Source: WHSW01 sp963749365 (GTDB lineage Bacteria > Actinomycetota > Thermoleophilia > Solirubrobacterales > 70-9). From it: a stretch of DNA of 64,000 nt. The stretch is taken from NCBI GenBank assembly GCA_963749365.1, contig CAVVME010000003.1:992001-1056000 (forward strand), given 5' to 3'. Numbering within the stretch: position 1 is the first letter of the stretch; each line of letters begins with the position of its first letter. Position numbers and translations under genes: made by a program. Of this stretch, positions 6,972 through 15,713 are shown piece by piece. The notes under the pieces were generated by a model. That model worked only from the letters and a program-made list of their open reading frames with translations, was not told the origin of the DNA and ran no database searches.

Positions 6972-8972
6972 ATGACGAACCGGCTCGTTCACGAGACCAG
7001 CCCGTACCTGCTCCAGCACAAGGACAACCCGGTCGACTGGCACCCGTGGGACGAGCAGGCGCGCGAGCGGGCACTGGAGCTCGACCGGCCGTTGCTCGTC
7101 TCGATCGGCTACTCGTCGTGTCACTGGTGTCACGTGATGGAGCGCGAGTCGTTCGAGGATCCGGAGACCGCCCGCCTGATGAACGAGCACTTCGTCTGCG
7201 TCAAGGTCGACCGCGAGGAACGACCCGACGTCGACGCGATCTACATGGAGGCCGTCCAGGGAATGACCGGCCAGGGCGGCTGGCCGTTGACCGTCTTCTG
7301 CGATCCCGAGGGCGTGCCGTTCTACGGTGGCACCTACTTCCCTCCGGAGCCGCGCCCGGGGCTTCCGAGCTTCGCGATGGTGATCGAGGCGGTGACCCAG
7401 TCGTGGGCGACCCAGCGCGAGCGGATCCGCGAGTCGTCGGGGCGGATCCGGGCCCAGCTCGGAGCCGCGGGCAGGCTCGAGCCCTCCGACGAGCCACTCT
7501 CCGAGTCGATCCTGGTCGACGCGGTCGAGAGCCTGCGCCGGTCCGCCGACATGCGCCACGGCGGCTTCGGCGGGGCGCCGAAGTTCCCCCCCACGGCGGC
7601 GCTCGAGCTGCTGCTCACCCGCGGCGGTGACGACGTCGTCGAGCTGACGCTCGACGCGATCTCCGCCGGAGGGATCTTCGATCAGGTCGGCGGCGGCTTC
7701 GCCCGCTACTCGGTCGACGGGGCCTGGCTGATCCCCCACTTCGAGAAGATGCTCTACGACAACGCCCTGCTCGCCCGCGCTTACCTGCACGGGTTCCAGG
7801 CGCATGGGCAGGCTCGCTGGCGGCTGACCTGCGAGCGCACGCTGGACTGGATGCTGACCGAGATGCGCGGCCCAGAGGGCGGCTTCTTCTCGGCGCTCGA
7901 CGCCGACTCGGAGGGCGAGGAGGGCCGCTTCTACGTCTGGACGCCGGGGCAGATCCGCGAGGCGCTCGCCGACGCCGGGCTCGGCGATTCCGCCGAGGAG
8001 GTGATCGCGTACTACGGGGTCAGCGAGCGCGGCAACTTCGAGGGTCGCAACGTGCTCCACCTGGCCGGCGGTCCACGGGCCGAGCCGCCGGCGGCGCTCG
8101 AGGAGGCGCGCCGCGCCCTGTACCGGGCTCGAGCGCAGCGGGTGTGGCCGGGGCTCGACGACAAGCGGATCCTGTCCTGGAACGCGCTCGCGATCGCGGC
8201 CCTGGCGGATGCCGGGGCGGTGCTCGACCGCGCCGACTACCTCGACGCCGCGCGGGCCTGCGCGGAGTTCGTCTGGGCGCGGATGCGCGACGCCGACGGG
8301 CGCCTGCTGCGGACCTGGAAGGACGGAGATGCCAAGCTCGGCGCCTACCTCGAGGACTACGCCTACCTGACCGAGGCCCTGCTGACCCTGTATGAGGCGA
8401 GCTTCGAGGTCCGCTTCTTTGACGCCGCGCGCGAGACCGCCGACCGGATGATCGAGCGGTTCGCCGATCCCGAGCGGGGCGGCTTCTTCACCACCGCGAG
8501 CGATCACGAGCACCTGGTCGCGCGCCGCAAGGACATCGACGACCACCCGATCCCGTCCGGGAGCTCCTCCGCCGCGTTCGGGTTGCTGCGGCTCGCGGCG
8601 CTGACCGGCGAGCGCTCCTACGAGCAGCACGCCGTTTCGGTCCTCCGCCTCCTCGCCCGGGTCGCCAGCAGCCATCCCAGCGCCGTCGCCTATCTGCTGC
8701 GGGGGCTCGACTTCCACCTCTCGGCGGCGCGCGAGGTCGCCCTGGTCGCGCCGCGTGACGGCGACGGCCTCGCCGAGCTGGCCGCCGTGGTGCGTTCGGG
8801 CTTCCGACCCAGACTGGTGCTGGCCGGCGGGGTCGAGGGGGGCGAGCGACCCGAGCTGCTCGCCAAACGAGGCGCCGTCGACGGCCGCGCCGCCGCCTAC
8901 GTGTGCGAGAGCTTCGCCTGCCGGGCGCCGGTCACCGACCCGGGCGCGCTTGAAGCCGCGCTCGAAGGGTAG
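6972..8972 (+). CDS. thioredoxin-domain protein of the YyaL/SSP411 (DUF255) family
   Basis: A 666-residue protein beginning at ATG 6972. The N-terminus carries the family signature: RLVHETSPYLLQHKDNPVDW, then the redox motif C50-H-W-C53 in SSCHWCHVMERESF and DREERPDVD. The remainder resembles the (alpha/alpha)6-barrel of glycoside hydrolase-like proteins: HGGFGGAPKFP, WLIPHFEKMLYDNALL, ALDADSEGEEG, DDKRILSWN, DHPIPSG. Length is normal for the family. It is usually annotated as a thioredoxin-domain protein and its biochemical role is still poorly defined. Confidence 0.93.
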   Translation: MTNRLVHETSPYLLQHKDNPVDWHPWDEQARERALELDRPLLVSIGYSSCHWCHVMERESFEDPETARLMNEHFVCVKVDREERPDVDAIYMEAVQGMTGQGGWPLTVFCDPEGVPFYGGTYFPPEPRPGLPSFAMVIEAVTQSWATQRERIRESSGRIRAQLGAAGRLEPSDEPLSESILVDAVESLRRSADMRHGGFGGAPKFPPTAALELLLTRGGDDVVELTLDAISAGGIFDQVGGGFARYSVDGAWLIPHFEKMLYDNALLARAYLHGFQAHGQARWRLTCERTLDWMLTEMRGPEGGFFSALDADSEGEEGRFYVWTPGQIREALADAGLGDSAEEVIAYYGVSERGNFEGRNVLHLAGGPRAEPPAALEEARRALYRARAQRVWPGLDDKRILSWNALAIAALADAGAVLDRADYLDAARACAEFVWARMRDADGRLLRTWKDGDAKLGAYLEDYAYLTEALLTLYEASFEVRFFDAARETADRMIERFADPERGGFFTTASDHEHLVARRKDIDDHPIPSGSSSAAFGLLRLAALTGERSYEQHAVSVLRLLARVASSHPSAVAYLLRGLDFHLSAAREVALVAPRDGDGLAELAAVVRSGFRPRLVLAGGVEGGERPELLAKRGAVDGRAAAYVCESFACRAPVTDPGALEAALEG

Positions 8973-8982
8973 ATTCCCGCCC

Positions 8983-9525
8983 ATGGCCACCGAGACCAAG
9001 CCGCAGACGAAGAAGGCGCGCAGGAAAGGCGCGAAGACGATCGCGAAGGAGTACTTCGAGGCGGTCGGCAACCGAGACGTCGACGCGATGATGTCGATGT
9101 GGGAGCCCGGCGGCAAGGGCTACATCTACGGCATGGTCGACCTCGAGGTGCCGGACACCTACAGCGCCTGGTTTCGCAACCTGTTCCGGGCCTTTCCCGA
9201 CTTTCGCTTCGAGGTCCTCGACATCGTCGCCTCCGGCGACCAGGCAGCCGTGCGCTGGCGCGCCACCGGCACCTTCAACGGCCCGGCCAGGTTCGAGGGC
9301 CTGAACCCGACCGGCGCCCGGGTCGACGTCGAGGGGATCGACATGCTGACGATCCGCGACGGCAAGATCCGCCAGAACCTCGCCTACACCAACGGCACCG
9401 AGATGGGGCGCCAGATGGGCGCAATGCCGCCCAACGGCTCCGTCGGCGAGCGGCTGATGCTGGGCACCGTCAACGCCCGCACGGCGGCAACGGACGCGAT
9501 CCGCAAGCTCCGCGAGCGCGGCTAA
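8983..9525 (+). CDS. SnoaL-like / NTF2-fold protein
   Basis: A 180-residue protein from ATG 8983. After a basic N-terminal tail of about 20 residues (KKARRKGAK) comes an NTF2/SnoaL-like domain: EYFEAVGNRDVDAMMSMW, then FRAFPDFRFEVLDIVASGDQAAVRWRATGTF, then GARVDVEGIDMLTIRDGKI. Such proteins are polyketide cyclases, isomerases or ligand-binding proteins; no function can be assigned. It overlaps the convergent copper-protein gene by 4 bp. It differs from the three MSQEN-type paralogues at 19.9-21.1 kb in its basic tail and longer C-terminus. Confidence 0.85.
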   Translation: MATETKPQTKKARRKGAKTIAKEYFEAVGNRDVDAMMSMWEPGGKGYIYGMVDLEVPDTYSAWFRNLFRAFPDFRFEVLDIVASGDQAAVRWRATGTFNGPARFEGLNPTGARVDVEGIDMLTIRDGKIRQNLAYTNGTEMGRQMGAMPPNGSVGERLMLGTVNARTAATDAIRKLRERG

Positions 9526-9911
9526 CGCCGCTTGCGCCGCTTGATTCGGAGGCTCGCCTCCATGCCCAAGCCGCGGTGGCCGGCGAGCGAGCACCAGAGC
9601 GTGTAGGTCGAGCGCCGCCGCAGGCGCGTGTCGAGGTTCTCGTACTCGCCCGGTCCGATCACGCCGAGACCGAACTCGGGCTGGCCGGCCAGATCGGTGC
9701 GCTGCATTCGCAGGTCGTGGGGGTCCTCGCCGTCGTTGAGGAACTGGATGATCGCTCGACCGGGCCGCAGCTTGGTCTTCGACAGCGTGAGGTCGAACTC
9801 GACCGCTCTGACCAGGGCCCGCTCGGGGTCGGGCGCGGGCCGGGCCGGCGCCGCCGCCGCGAGCACGCCGCAGGCGCCTGCCGCCGCGAGGACGGCGAGC
9901 CCGCGGCTCAT
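9522..9911 (-). CDS. secreted cupredoxin-like (type 1 copper) protein
   Basis: A 129-residue protein with a hydrophobic N-terminal export signal (MSRGLAVLAAAGACGVLAAAAP). The mature part is a beta-sandwich with a recognisable type 1 copper set: His65 in DPHDL, Cys107 in WCSLAGH, His112 and Met117 (C-x4-H-x4-M). Its start overlaps the stop of the DUF1501 gene (ATGA), so it is translationally coupled to that gene and to DUF1800. It is probably an extracytoplasmic electron carrier or copper-binding partner of the DUF1501/DUF1800 proteins (inference). Confidence 0.85.
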   Translation of the reverse strand: MSRGLAVLAAAGACGVLAAAAPARPAPDPERALVRAVEFDLTLSKTKLRPGRAIIQFLNDGEDPHDLRMQRTDLAGQPEFGLGVIGPGEYENLDTRLRRRSTYTLWCSLAGHRGLGMEASLRIKRRKRR

Positions 9912-11275
9912 CAGCCGATCAGGGCCGGGCGGTAGAAGCTCGAGGCGCTCGGGATCACCGCGGCGGCGTCGACGTTGAACCACTGCTCGAGGATCGAGCA
10001 GTAGAGGCCGCGGAAGTCAGAGGTGCTGCGCAGGTTGTCGTCGGCATCGAGCTGTCCCAGGCCGGGGAACTCGCCGATCATCCGGCCGCGGACGTTGGTG
10101 CCGATCGCCAGCCCGATCCCGGCGGCACCGTGATCGGTGCCTGAGTCGTTCTCCGCGGGCCGGCGCCCGAACTCCGACCAGACGAGCGTCAGGACGCGGT
10201 CCGCGAGCCCGCGTGCCTCGAGGTCTGCCTGAAAAGCGGCGATCGAGTCGGCCGCCAGCTTGAGGTCGCCGGCGAAGGACTCCGCCTGGTTGTCGTGAGT
10301 GTCGAATCCGCCGGGCGCCGAGATCGCCGCGCAGCGGATCGGCAGCCCGGAGGCGAGCATCGCCGAGAGCGCTGCCAAGTTCTCGCCGAACCAGGCACCG
10401 TCACCGCTCGGGTAGGGGACGGGGGGCGCGATCTGCTCGCCCGAGAAGGGGTCGAGCTGGGCCTTCAAGCGCATCGACTGCAGCGCCGCGTCACCAGCCT
10501 CCACCAGACCGGCGTCCTTGCGCTGGGCGTTGCCGATGTCGGCGATCGCGCCCCACATCAGGTCCTCTGGCTCGCCCCACACGCCCTGTGCCCAGATGTC
10601 ATAGGAGGGCCCGTCGAGGGCGGCCACCGGCACCGAGCCCGTCGCCAGCGCGGGCGAGAGCGTGCCGTCGAACGAGAGGCCTTGGAGCGGGTTGTCGGGC
10701 GTGCCGATGACGTCGAGAAGCCGTCCCATCCAGCCGGTCGCGCCGTTGGGGTCCAACTCACCGACCTCCCAGTAGTGGCGCGATGTGAAGTGCGACTGGT
10801 CCGGGCTCGAGTAGCCAACCGCGGGCAGCACCGAGACCTTGCCGGCGGCGTGGAGCTGCTCGAACGCGCCGGCGCCCGGATGCCAGTGCAGGCTCGGGTC
10901 CTCGCCGAACGGGCTTCCGTCTCCCGGCCCCAGCGCAAGGCTGGGGCGCAGCGAGTGGTAGTTGCCGTCGTTGACCGGCGCCAGCACGGAGAGCGAGTCG
11001 ATGCCCCCGTCGAGGAAGATCGAGACGAGCACCCGGTCGTCGCCTGGAGCGGCCTGCGCGATCCCGGCCTGCAGGTCGCCGAGCCGGAGCTTCGAGGCGC
11101 CGTAGACGGACAGCATCGCGGCGCTCGATCGCAGCAGGAAGGAGCGTCGGTTGAGTCCGGTCCCGGCGGGCACCGGCATCCCCGGCTCGATCGGCGGCAA
11201 CCCCTTGCCCGCCTCGGCGACCGCGCGGCGCACGAGGTGCGACCGGGTGAACTCCTCACAGTGGTTGCAGGCCAT
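9911..11275 (-). CDS. DUF1501 family secreted protein (Tat signal)
   Basis: A 454-residue protein. A twin-arginine signal is visible at about 43-60: NRRSFLLRSSAAMLSVYGA. The core has VLVSIFLDGGIDSLSVLAP, HFTSRHYWEVGE, FDTHDNQ and VWSEFGRRPAENDSGTDHGAAG. These are the hallmarks of DUF1501, a member of the alkaline phosphatase-like superfamily with probable metal-binding Asp/His. DUF1501 and DUF1800 genes are very commonly adjacent; their joint function is not established. It lies 8 bp after the DUF1800 gene and overlaps the copper-protein gene. The N-terminal MACNHCEEF has a CxxC before the Tat motif, which is unusual. Confidence 0.92.
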   Translation of the reverse strand: MACNHCEEFTRSHLVRRAVAEAGKGLPPIEPGMPVPAGTGLNRRSFLLRSSAAMLSVYGASKLRLGDLQAGIAQAAPGDDRVLVSIFLDGGIDSLSVLAPVNDGNYHSLRPSLALGPGDGSPFGEDPSLHWHPGAGAFEQLHAAGKVSVLPAVGYSSPDQSHFTSRHYWEVGELDPNGATGWMGRLLDVIGTPDNPLQGLSFDGTLSPALATGSVPVAALDGPSYDIWAQGVWGEPEDLMWGAIADIGNAQRKDAGLVEAGDAALQSMRLKAQLDPFSGEQIAPPVPYPSGDGAWFGENLAALSAMLASGLPIRCAAISAPGGFDTHDNQAESFAGDLKLAADSIAAFQADLEARGLADRVLTLVWSEFGRRPAENDSGTDHGAAGIGLAIGTNVRGRMIGEFPGLGQLDADDNLRSTSDFRGLYCSILEQWFNVDAAAVIPSASSFYRPALIG

Positions 11276-11283
11276 CGCGCTAG

Positions 11284-12636
11284 CTAGCTCGTCTGCAGGT
11301 CGGGGGATGTGGCGATCAGCAATCGGAGGGCGTTCTGGCGCAGGGCGCGAAAGGTGCTCTGCTGCCAGTCCTCGGTCGCGACGCCCTCGACCGCGGACGC
11401 GTAGCGCTCGAGCGCTCGACGTGTGGCGCGGGAAACGCCCGGATCGCCCCAGTAGGCGAGCGCCCGGCGAACGGCGATCGCCGGTCCTTCCGACTCGTCA
11501 TAGGGCGCCTCCTCGTCGACGACGTCGGGTTCGACGACCAGGTTGGCGGCGGTCCAGCGCCCGCGGAAGGTCGAGGTGTCGAGCCAGCGCTCGTCGTCCC
11601 AGCCGGAGACGTTGGGCGGGTCAAAGAGCCGCTGGCCGGCCATCCCCGAGACCCAGACCAGGTCCTCGTTGGCGATCCCCTGGCCGCGGGCGCGCAGCAG
11701 GCCGGCGATGTAGACGACTGGCGGCTTGACCATCGCCGGGCCGCGATAGAGCTCGGGGTGCATGAGGATCGCCTCGACGACCGGGCGAATCGCGTACCCG
11801 CGCTTCACGTAGAGCCGCTCGAGCGCCTTGCGGGTCTTGCGCGAGGGCGGCTTGGGGATGAAGTAGCTCCACAGCTTCTCGACGAAGAAGCGCCGATGGG
11901 CACGGTGCTTGACGCAGAGCTTGCAGGCGTCGCGCCAGTCGAAGCTCCCCGACCTGCCGAAGATCCGCTTGCGGCCGTCGTCGTGGCGCTCGGGGTCATA
12001 GTGGAAGTCGGTCAGCCCGACGTCGTCCGAGTACTCCGCCGTCCAGCCGGTCAACGCCCGCGCCTGCTCGCGGACATCGTCCTCGGAATACGGATAGCCG
12101 GCCTCGTTGGAGGCCCCGAGGGTGAACAGCTCCATCAGCTCGCGGGCGTAGTTCTCGTTCGGCGCCTCTTTCTGGTTGTCGATCCCCGAGAGCCAGATCA
12201 GCATCGCCGGGTCCCTGGTCACCTGGAGCAGGAGGTCGAGGAACGAGCCGCGCCCGAGGCGGCGAAAGAGCTCAGCCTGGCCGATCGAGAGCCGCTGCGA
12301 GTTGACGTCCGCGGTCGCGAACCAGTCGTGCCAGATCAACGCCATGCGCTCGTCGAAGGGACGCGTCGTGCGCACCATCCGGTCCAGCCACCAGAGCACG
12401 TCGTGGCCGTAGGCGTCGAACGGCGCCAGCGGCAGGCCGTCCTCGGCGCTCGGCTCGTGACCGCGCAGGGCCTCCTTGGCCTTCGAGCGGGTCAGCGAGC
12501 GGACCGCGCCCTGGAGGTTGTAGCGGCGGGCCAGCTTGCGGGCCTGGCCGGGCGCCGGGCCGAAGCCGGCCCGCCACAGCAACCGCTCGGCCTCGCGCTC
12601 GCCGAACTTGCCGCGATAGACCGGAACCTCCGCCAT
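11284..12636 (-). CDS. DUF1800 family protein
   Basis: A 450-residue protein, first gene of the DUF1800-DUF1501-cupredoxin operon. Family signatures: AERLLWRAGFGP near the N-terminus, RMALIWHDWFATA, NENYARELMELFTLG, DVREQARALTGW, DVGLTDFHYDPERHD, KLWSYFIPKPP and PPNVSGWDDERWLDTST. No obvious signal peptide is seen; it may be exported with its DUF1501 partner. Members of the family occur widely in bacteria with large secretomes and have no settled function. GC and codon use match neighbours. Confidence 0.92.
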   Translation of the reverse strand: MAEVPVYRGKFGEREAERLLWRAGFGPAPGQARKLARRYNLQGAVRSLTRSKAKEALRGHEPSAEDGLPLAPFDAYGHDVLWWLDRMVRTTRPFDERMALIWHDWFATADVNSQRLSIGQAELFRRLGRGSFLDLLLQVTRDPAMLIWLSGIDNQKEAPNENYARELMELFTLGASNEAGYPYSEDDVREQARALTGWTAEYSDDVGLTDFHYDPERHDDGRKRIFGRSGSFDWRDACKLCVKHRAHRRFFVEKLWSYFIPKPPSRKTRKALERLYVKRGYAIRPVVEAILMHPELYRGPAMVKPPVVYIAGLLRARGQGIANEDLVWVSGMAGQRLFDPPNVSGWDDERWLDTSTFRGRWTAANLVVEPDVVDEEAPYDESEGPAIAVRRALAYWGDPGVSRATRRALERYASAVEGVATEDWQQSTFRALRQNALRLLIATSPDLQTS

Positions 12637-12697
12637 CCGGGATCTAATCGGACGCTCAGGGTCACGCTTTAGCGCCCTGGACGCTGCTCAAAGCCGC

Positions 12698-14056
12698 TCA
12701 GAGAATCGAGAGGAAGCGCTCGATCTCCCAGGGCGTGACCTGGACGCGGTACTCCTCCCACTCCTCGCGCTTGATCTCGACGAAGCGCTTGAACGTGTGC
12801 TCGCCGAGGACCCGGAGCACGAGCTCGGACTCGGCGGCGATCTCGATCGCCTCGCCGAGGTTCTCGGGCAGCTGCTCGATCCCCCGCTGCGCCCGTTCCT
12901 CGGGCGAGAGGTGATAGAGGTTCTGCTCCATCGGCTCGGGCAGCTCATAGCCCTGCTCGATCCCCTCGAGGCCGGCGTGCAGCATCCCGGCGAAGCAGAG
13001 GTAGGGGTTGCAGCTCGGGTCGGGGCAGCGCAGCTCGGCCCGGGTCGCCTGCTCCTTGCCCGGGTGATAGAGCGGGACCCGGATCAAGGCCGAGCGGTTG
13101 CGCCGCGACCAGGCCAGATAGACGGGGGCCTCATAGCCCGGGACCAGCCGCTTGTAGGAGTTGACCCACTGCGCGAACAGGGGCGCGATCTCGCGCGCGT
13201 GGCGAAGCTGTCCCGCGATGAACGACTTCGCCGTCGGCGAGAGGTAGTACTGGTCGTCGGCGTCGTAGAAGGCGTTGCGCCCGTCCTTTGACAGCGACTG
13301 GTGGACGTGCATGCCGGAGCCGTTCTCGCCGAACAACGGCTTAGGCATGAAGGTCGCATGCCAGCCGTACTTCATCGCGTACTCCTTGACCACGATCCGG
13401 TAGGTCATGCAGTCGTCGGACATCGCGAGCGCGTCCTTGTAGCGCATGTCGACCTCGTGCTGGGACGGGCCGACCTCGTGGTGGGCGTACTCGACGTGGA
13501 TCCCGAGCTGCTCAAGCGCCAGGATCGTCTCCCGGCGCACGTCTGAGCCGGCGTCGAGCGTGGTCAGGTCGAAGTAGCCGCCCTCGTCGAGGATCTCGGG
13601 CGTGCCGCCCGCCGGTCGTGCGTCCTTGAAGTAGAAGTACTCGAGCTCGGGGCCGATGTTGAAGCCGTCGAACCCGAGCTCGGAGGCGCGCTCGAGAGCT
13701 CGGCGCAGGATCCAGCGCGGATCGCCCTCGTAGGGCTCGCCGCCGGGCACCTGGATGTCGCAGAACATCCGCCCGGTCGCGTTCTCGACCGGGCGCCAGG
13801 GCAGGATCGCGAAGCTCGATGGGTCGGGCATCGCGATCATGTCGGACTCCTCGATCGGGTTGAAGCCCGTGATCGAGGAGCCGTCGAAGCCCATCCCGCC
13901 CTCGAACGCGTCCTCGAGCTCGGACGAGTTGATCGAGAACGACTTCAGCTGGCCGAGTACGTCGGTGAACCAGAGTCGGATGAAGCGGACGTCGTGCTCC
14001 TCGACGGCCGCGAGCACCTCGTCGGCGGTCTCGGTGCGAAGGGTCTGCTCGGCCAT
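12698..14056 (-). CDS. glnA: glutamine synthetase, type I
   Basis: A 452-residue GSI making glutamine from glutamate, ammonia and ATP. Motifs: the Asp loop GFDGSSITGF, glutamate/metal ligands NIGPELEYFYF and HHEVGPSQHEVDMRY, the nucleotide loop GSGMHVHQSL, and NRSALIRVP. The C-terminal part, NLYHLSPEERAQRGIEQLP and ending VQVTPWEIERFL, resembles Bacillus-type GSI-alpha. It lacks the NLYDLPPEE text around the adenylylated Tyr of GSI-beta. It is therefore more likely controlled by feedback or transcription than by adenylylation (inference). A separate main glnA could exist outside the window. Confidence 0.95.
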   Translation of the reverse strand: MAEQTLRTETADEVLAAVEEHDVRFIRLWFTDVLGQLKSFSINSSELEDAFEGGMGFDGSSITGFNPIEESDMIAMPDPSSFAILPWRPVENATGRMFCDIQVPGGEPYEGDPRWILRRALERASELGFDGFNIGPELEYFYFKDARPAGGTPEILDEGGYFDLTTLDAGSDVRRETILALEQLGIHVEYAHHEVGPSQHEVDMRYKDALAMSDDCMTYRIVVKEYAMKYGWHATFMPKPLFGENGSGMHVHQSLSKDGRNAFYDADDQYYLSPTAKSFIAGQLRHAREIAPLFAQWVNSYKRLVPGYEAPVYLAWSRRNRSALIRVPLYHPGKEQATRAELRCPDPSCNPYLCFAGMLHAGLEGIEQGYELPEPMEQNLYHLSPEERAQRGIEQLPENLGEAIEIAAESELVLRVLGEHTFKRFVEIKREEWEEYRVQVTPWEIERFLSIL

Positions 14057-14159
14057 CGGTCCTCCCGGGGAGTGATCCGTTCGTGGTCTGAGCGCGGGAA
14101 TCTATCCGCGGCGCGAATCGGCTGCATCGCCCGCGAGCCTCCCCACCCCCTGTCGTGGT

Positions 14160-14217
14160 ATCTTGGCTTACGTCTAGTAAGTAACAGGCTAAAGGTAAAG
14201 TAAAGGCGGGAAGGCCC
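14160..14217 (+). promoter_or_regulatory. A+T-rich divergent promoter region upstream of the AhpD-like gene
   Basis: Between glnA (start 14056) and the AhpD-like gene (start 14219) lies a sharp drop in GC. It includes TTGGCT at 14163-14168 and TAAAGT at 14196-14201, then a GGGAAGG ribosome-binding site just before the GTG start. The spacing between the two hexamers is longer than ideal, so I mark a promoter region rather than exact boxes. No clear GlnR-type site was recognised. Confidence 0.4.
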
Positions 14218-14218
14218 A

Positions 14219-14785
14219 GTGACAGTCAAGACGGATATCAGCCGCTTTCAGATCCACGACGAGCTGACCGCTCCCGAGGGCAGCGCCAAGATCCTCAAAG
14301 GGGTTCAGGGCGCCGCCGGCTCGGTCTCGAAGTTCATCGGCGTGCTCGCCGGCGCTCCGGCGGCGTTGCGCTCGTACACCCGCATGCGCCATGAGCTCCG
14401 TGGTGGCTCGTTGCCCGACCGCACCCGCGAGCGGATCGGGCTCGCGGTCGCGCAGCGCCGCGGCGATCCCTACTCGATCGCCCAGCACGCGCGCACCGCG
14501 CGCGCGACCGGGCTCGGACTCGACGAGGTCTCGCGCGCTCGCGCGTTTCGTTCGGCCGACCCCAAGCAGGCGGCGCTGCTGGCTTTCGTCGAGGCGCTGC
14601 TGGCGACCGACGGCCGCCCGGCCCAGCATCTGGCCGAGGAGGCGCGCGAGGAGGGCTGGACCGACGAGGAGCTGCTCGAGGCGGTCGCCCACCTGGCGCT
14701 GAACGAGTTCCAGAGCCTGATCGCGAACGCCGCGGCGCTGCCCCAGGACCAGGCCGACCCCTCGGTCCTGCCCGAGGTCGCCTAG
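14219..14785 (+). CDS. carboxymuconolactone decarboxylase/AhpD-like protein
   Basis: A 188-residue helical protein beginning at GTG 14219 with a good Shine-Dalgarno. The central segment, LPDRTRERIGLAVAQRRGDPYSIAQHARTARATGLG, is the CMD/AhpD helix pair. Here the proton-relay region has QHARTAR instead of the C-x2-C-x3-H of AhpD, so a peroxidase-reducing cycle through two Cys is not possible. The second part, DPKQAALLAFVEALLATDGR and DEELLEAVAHLALNEFQSLIAN, is typical of the family. The substrate is unknown. It is followed by a strong hairpin, so probably monocistronic. Confidence 0.85.
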   Translation: MTVKTDISRFQIHDELTAPEGSAKILKGVQGAAGSVSKFIGVLAGAPAALRSYTRMRHELRGGSLPDRTRERIGLAVAQRRGDPYSIAQHARTARATGLGLDEVSRARAFRSADPKQAALLAFVEALLATDGRPAQHLAEEAREEGWTDEELLEAVAHLALNEFQSLIANAAALPQDQADPSVLPEVA

Positions 14786-14794
14786 CGCCTCACG

Positions 14795-14843
14795 CCGAAC
14801 GTCCCGGACACCCCCGCCAGAGGGGTGACTGCGGGACGTTCGG
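14795..14843. terminator. long two-tier intergenic hairpin, probable terminator
   Basis: Perfect 12-bp outer arms, CCGAACGTCCCG (14795-14806) and CGGGACGTTCGG (14832-14843), enclose an inner CACCCC/GGGGTG stem (14809-14814 and 14822-14827). It lies 9 bp after the AhpD-like stop and before the SDR gene on the same strand. There is no U-run, as is usual in very GC-rich actinobacteria. It could also be a dispersed palindromic repeat. Confidence 0.6.
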
Positions 14844-14885
14844 TGGTGGCGTACGAGCGACCTACCTCCATCTAGGATCGACCCG

Positions 14886-15713
14886 ATGAGTGGTGCAGCC
14901 GTGATCACGGGCGCGGGGCGCGGGCTCGGGCTCGAGATCGCCCGCGCCCTGGCAGCCCGCGGCCTCGCCGTCAACGTCACCGACGTCGACGCGGGTGCCG
15001 CCGAGGCCGCGGCGGGCGAGCTCGGCGGCTCGGCCTGGTCGGCGGCGCTCGACGTCCGCGACGCCGACGCCTGCCGCACGGTCGCCGGCGACGCCGCCGA
15101 GCGGACGGGCTCGCTCTCCGTCTGGGTCAACAACGCCGGTGTGCTGGCCACCGGTCACGTCTGGGAGCACGACGAAGCCCTGCGTCGGACCCTGTTCGAG
15201 GTCAACACGCTGGGCACGATCAATGGCACCCTGGCGGCGCTCGAGCTGATGCGCCCGAGCGATCGCGGCCACGTGATCAACGTGATCTCGCTCGCCGGGC
15301 TCGGCGCCCCTCCGGGCGAGGCGCTTTACGCGGCGACCAAGCACGGGGCGATCGCGTTCACGCTCGGCGCCCTCGCCGACCTGCGCCGCTCGGGGTCGCG
15401 GGGGATCTCGGTCTCAGCCGTCTGCCCGGACGGGATCTGGACCCCGATGCTGCACGACAGGCTCGACGACCCCGATGCCGCCCCCTCGTTCTCGGGCAGT
15501 CTGCTGCGCGCGGATCAGGTCGCCGTGCGGGTCGCCGAGCTGCTCGACCGGCCGCGCGCCGTGCTCACGATCCCCCGCTGGCGAGGGGGGATGGTGCGCG
15601 CGTTCGACGCTCTTCCCGGCCTCTCGGCCCGGCTGATGCCGCTGTGGATGAAGGACGCGCGACGCCGCCAGCGTCGCTTCAAGCAGCGGATCGAGCGTGG
15701 CTGGGAGCCATGA
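14886..15713 (+). CDS. short-chain dehydrogenase/reductase
   Basis: A 275-residue classical SDR. The nucleotide-binding motif is TGAGRGLG; Asp in VTDVDAG suggests NAD(H) preference; NNAG follows at about 84-87; the catalytic Ser is in VISLAGLG and the pair Tyr/Lys in YAATK. PDGIWTPM occupies the usual P-G loop, with D replacing the typical PG. The C-terminal extension (about 215-275) is basic, ending RRRQRRFKQRIERGWEP. Its last 17 bases overlap the membrane methyltransferase-like gene, so both are probably one operon. The alcohol/ketone substrate is unknown. Confidence 0.92.
   Translation: MSGAAVITGAGRGLGLEIARALAARGLAVNVTDVDAGAAEAAAGELGGSAWSAALDVRDADACRTVAGDAAERTGSLSVWVNNAGVLATGHVWEHDEALRRTLFEVNTLGTINGTLAALELMRPSDRGHVINVISLAGLGAPPGEALYAATKHGAIAFTLGALADLRRSGSRGISVSAVCPDGIWTPMLHDRLDDPDAAPSFSGSLLRADQVAVRVAELLDRPRAVLTIPRWRGGMVRAFDALPGLSARLMPLWMKDARRRQRRFKQRIERGWEP

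Noticed and set aside
14795..14843. GAACGT...ACGTTC in the palindrome as a LexA site
   Set aside because: The half-sites are some 30 bp apart; the structure is a hairpin.
292..15000. Long open frames antisense to real genes across the window
   Set aside because: In such GC-rich DNA shadow frames are common; they are Arg/Pro/Ala-rich with no motifs, and the opposite strand holds recognisable proteins.
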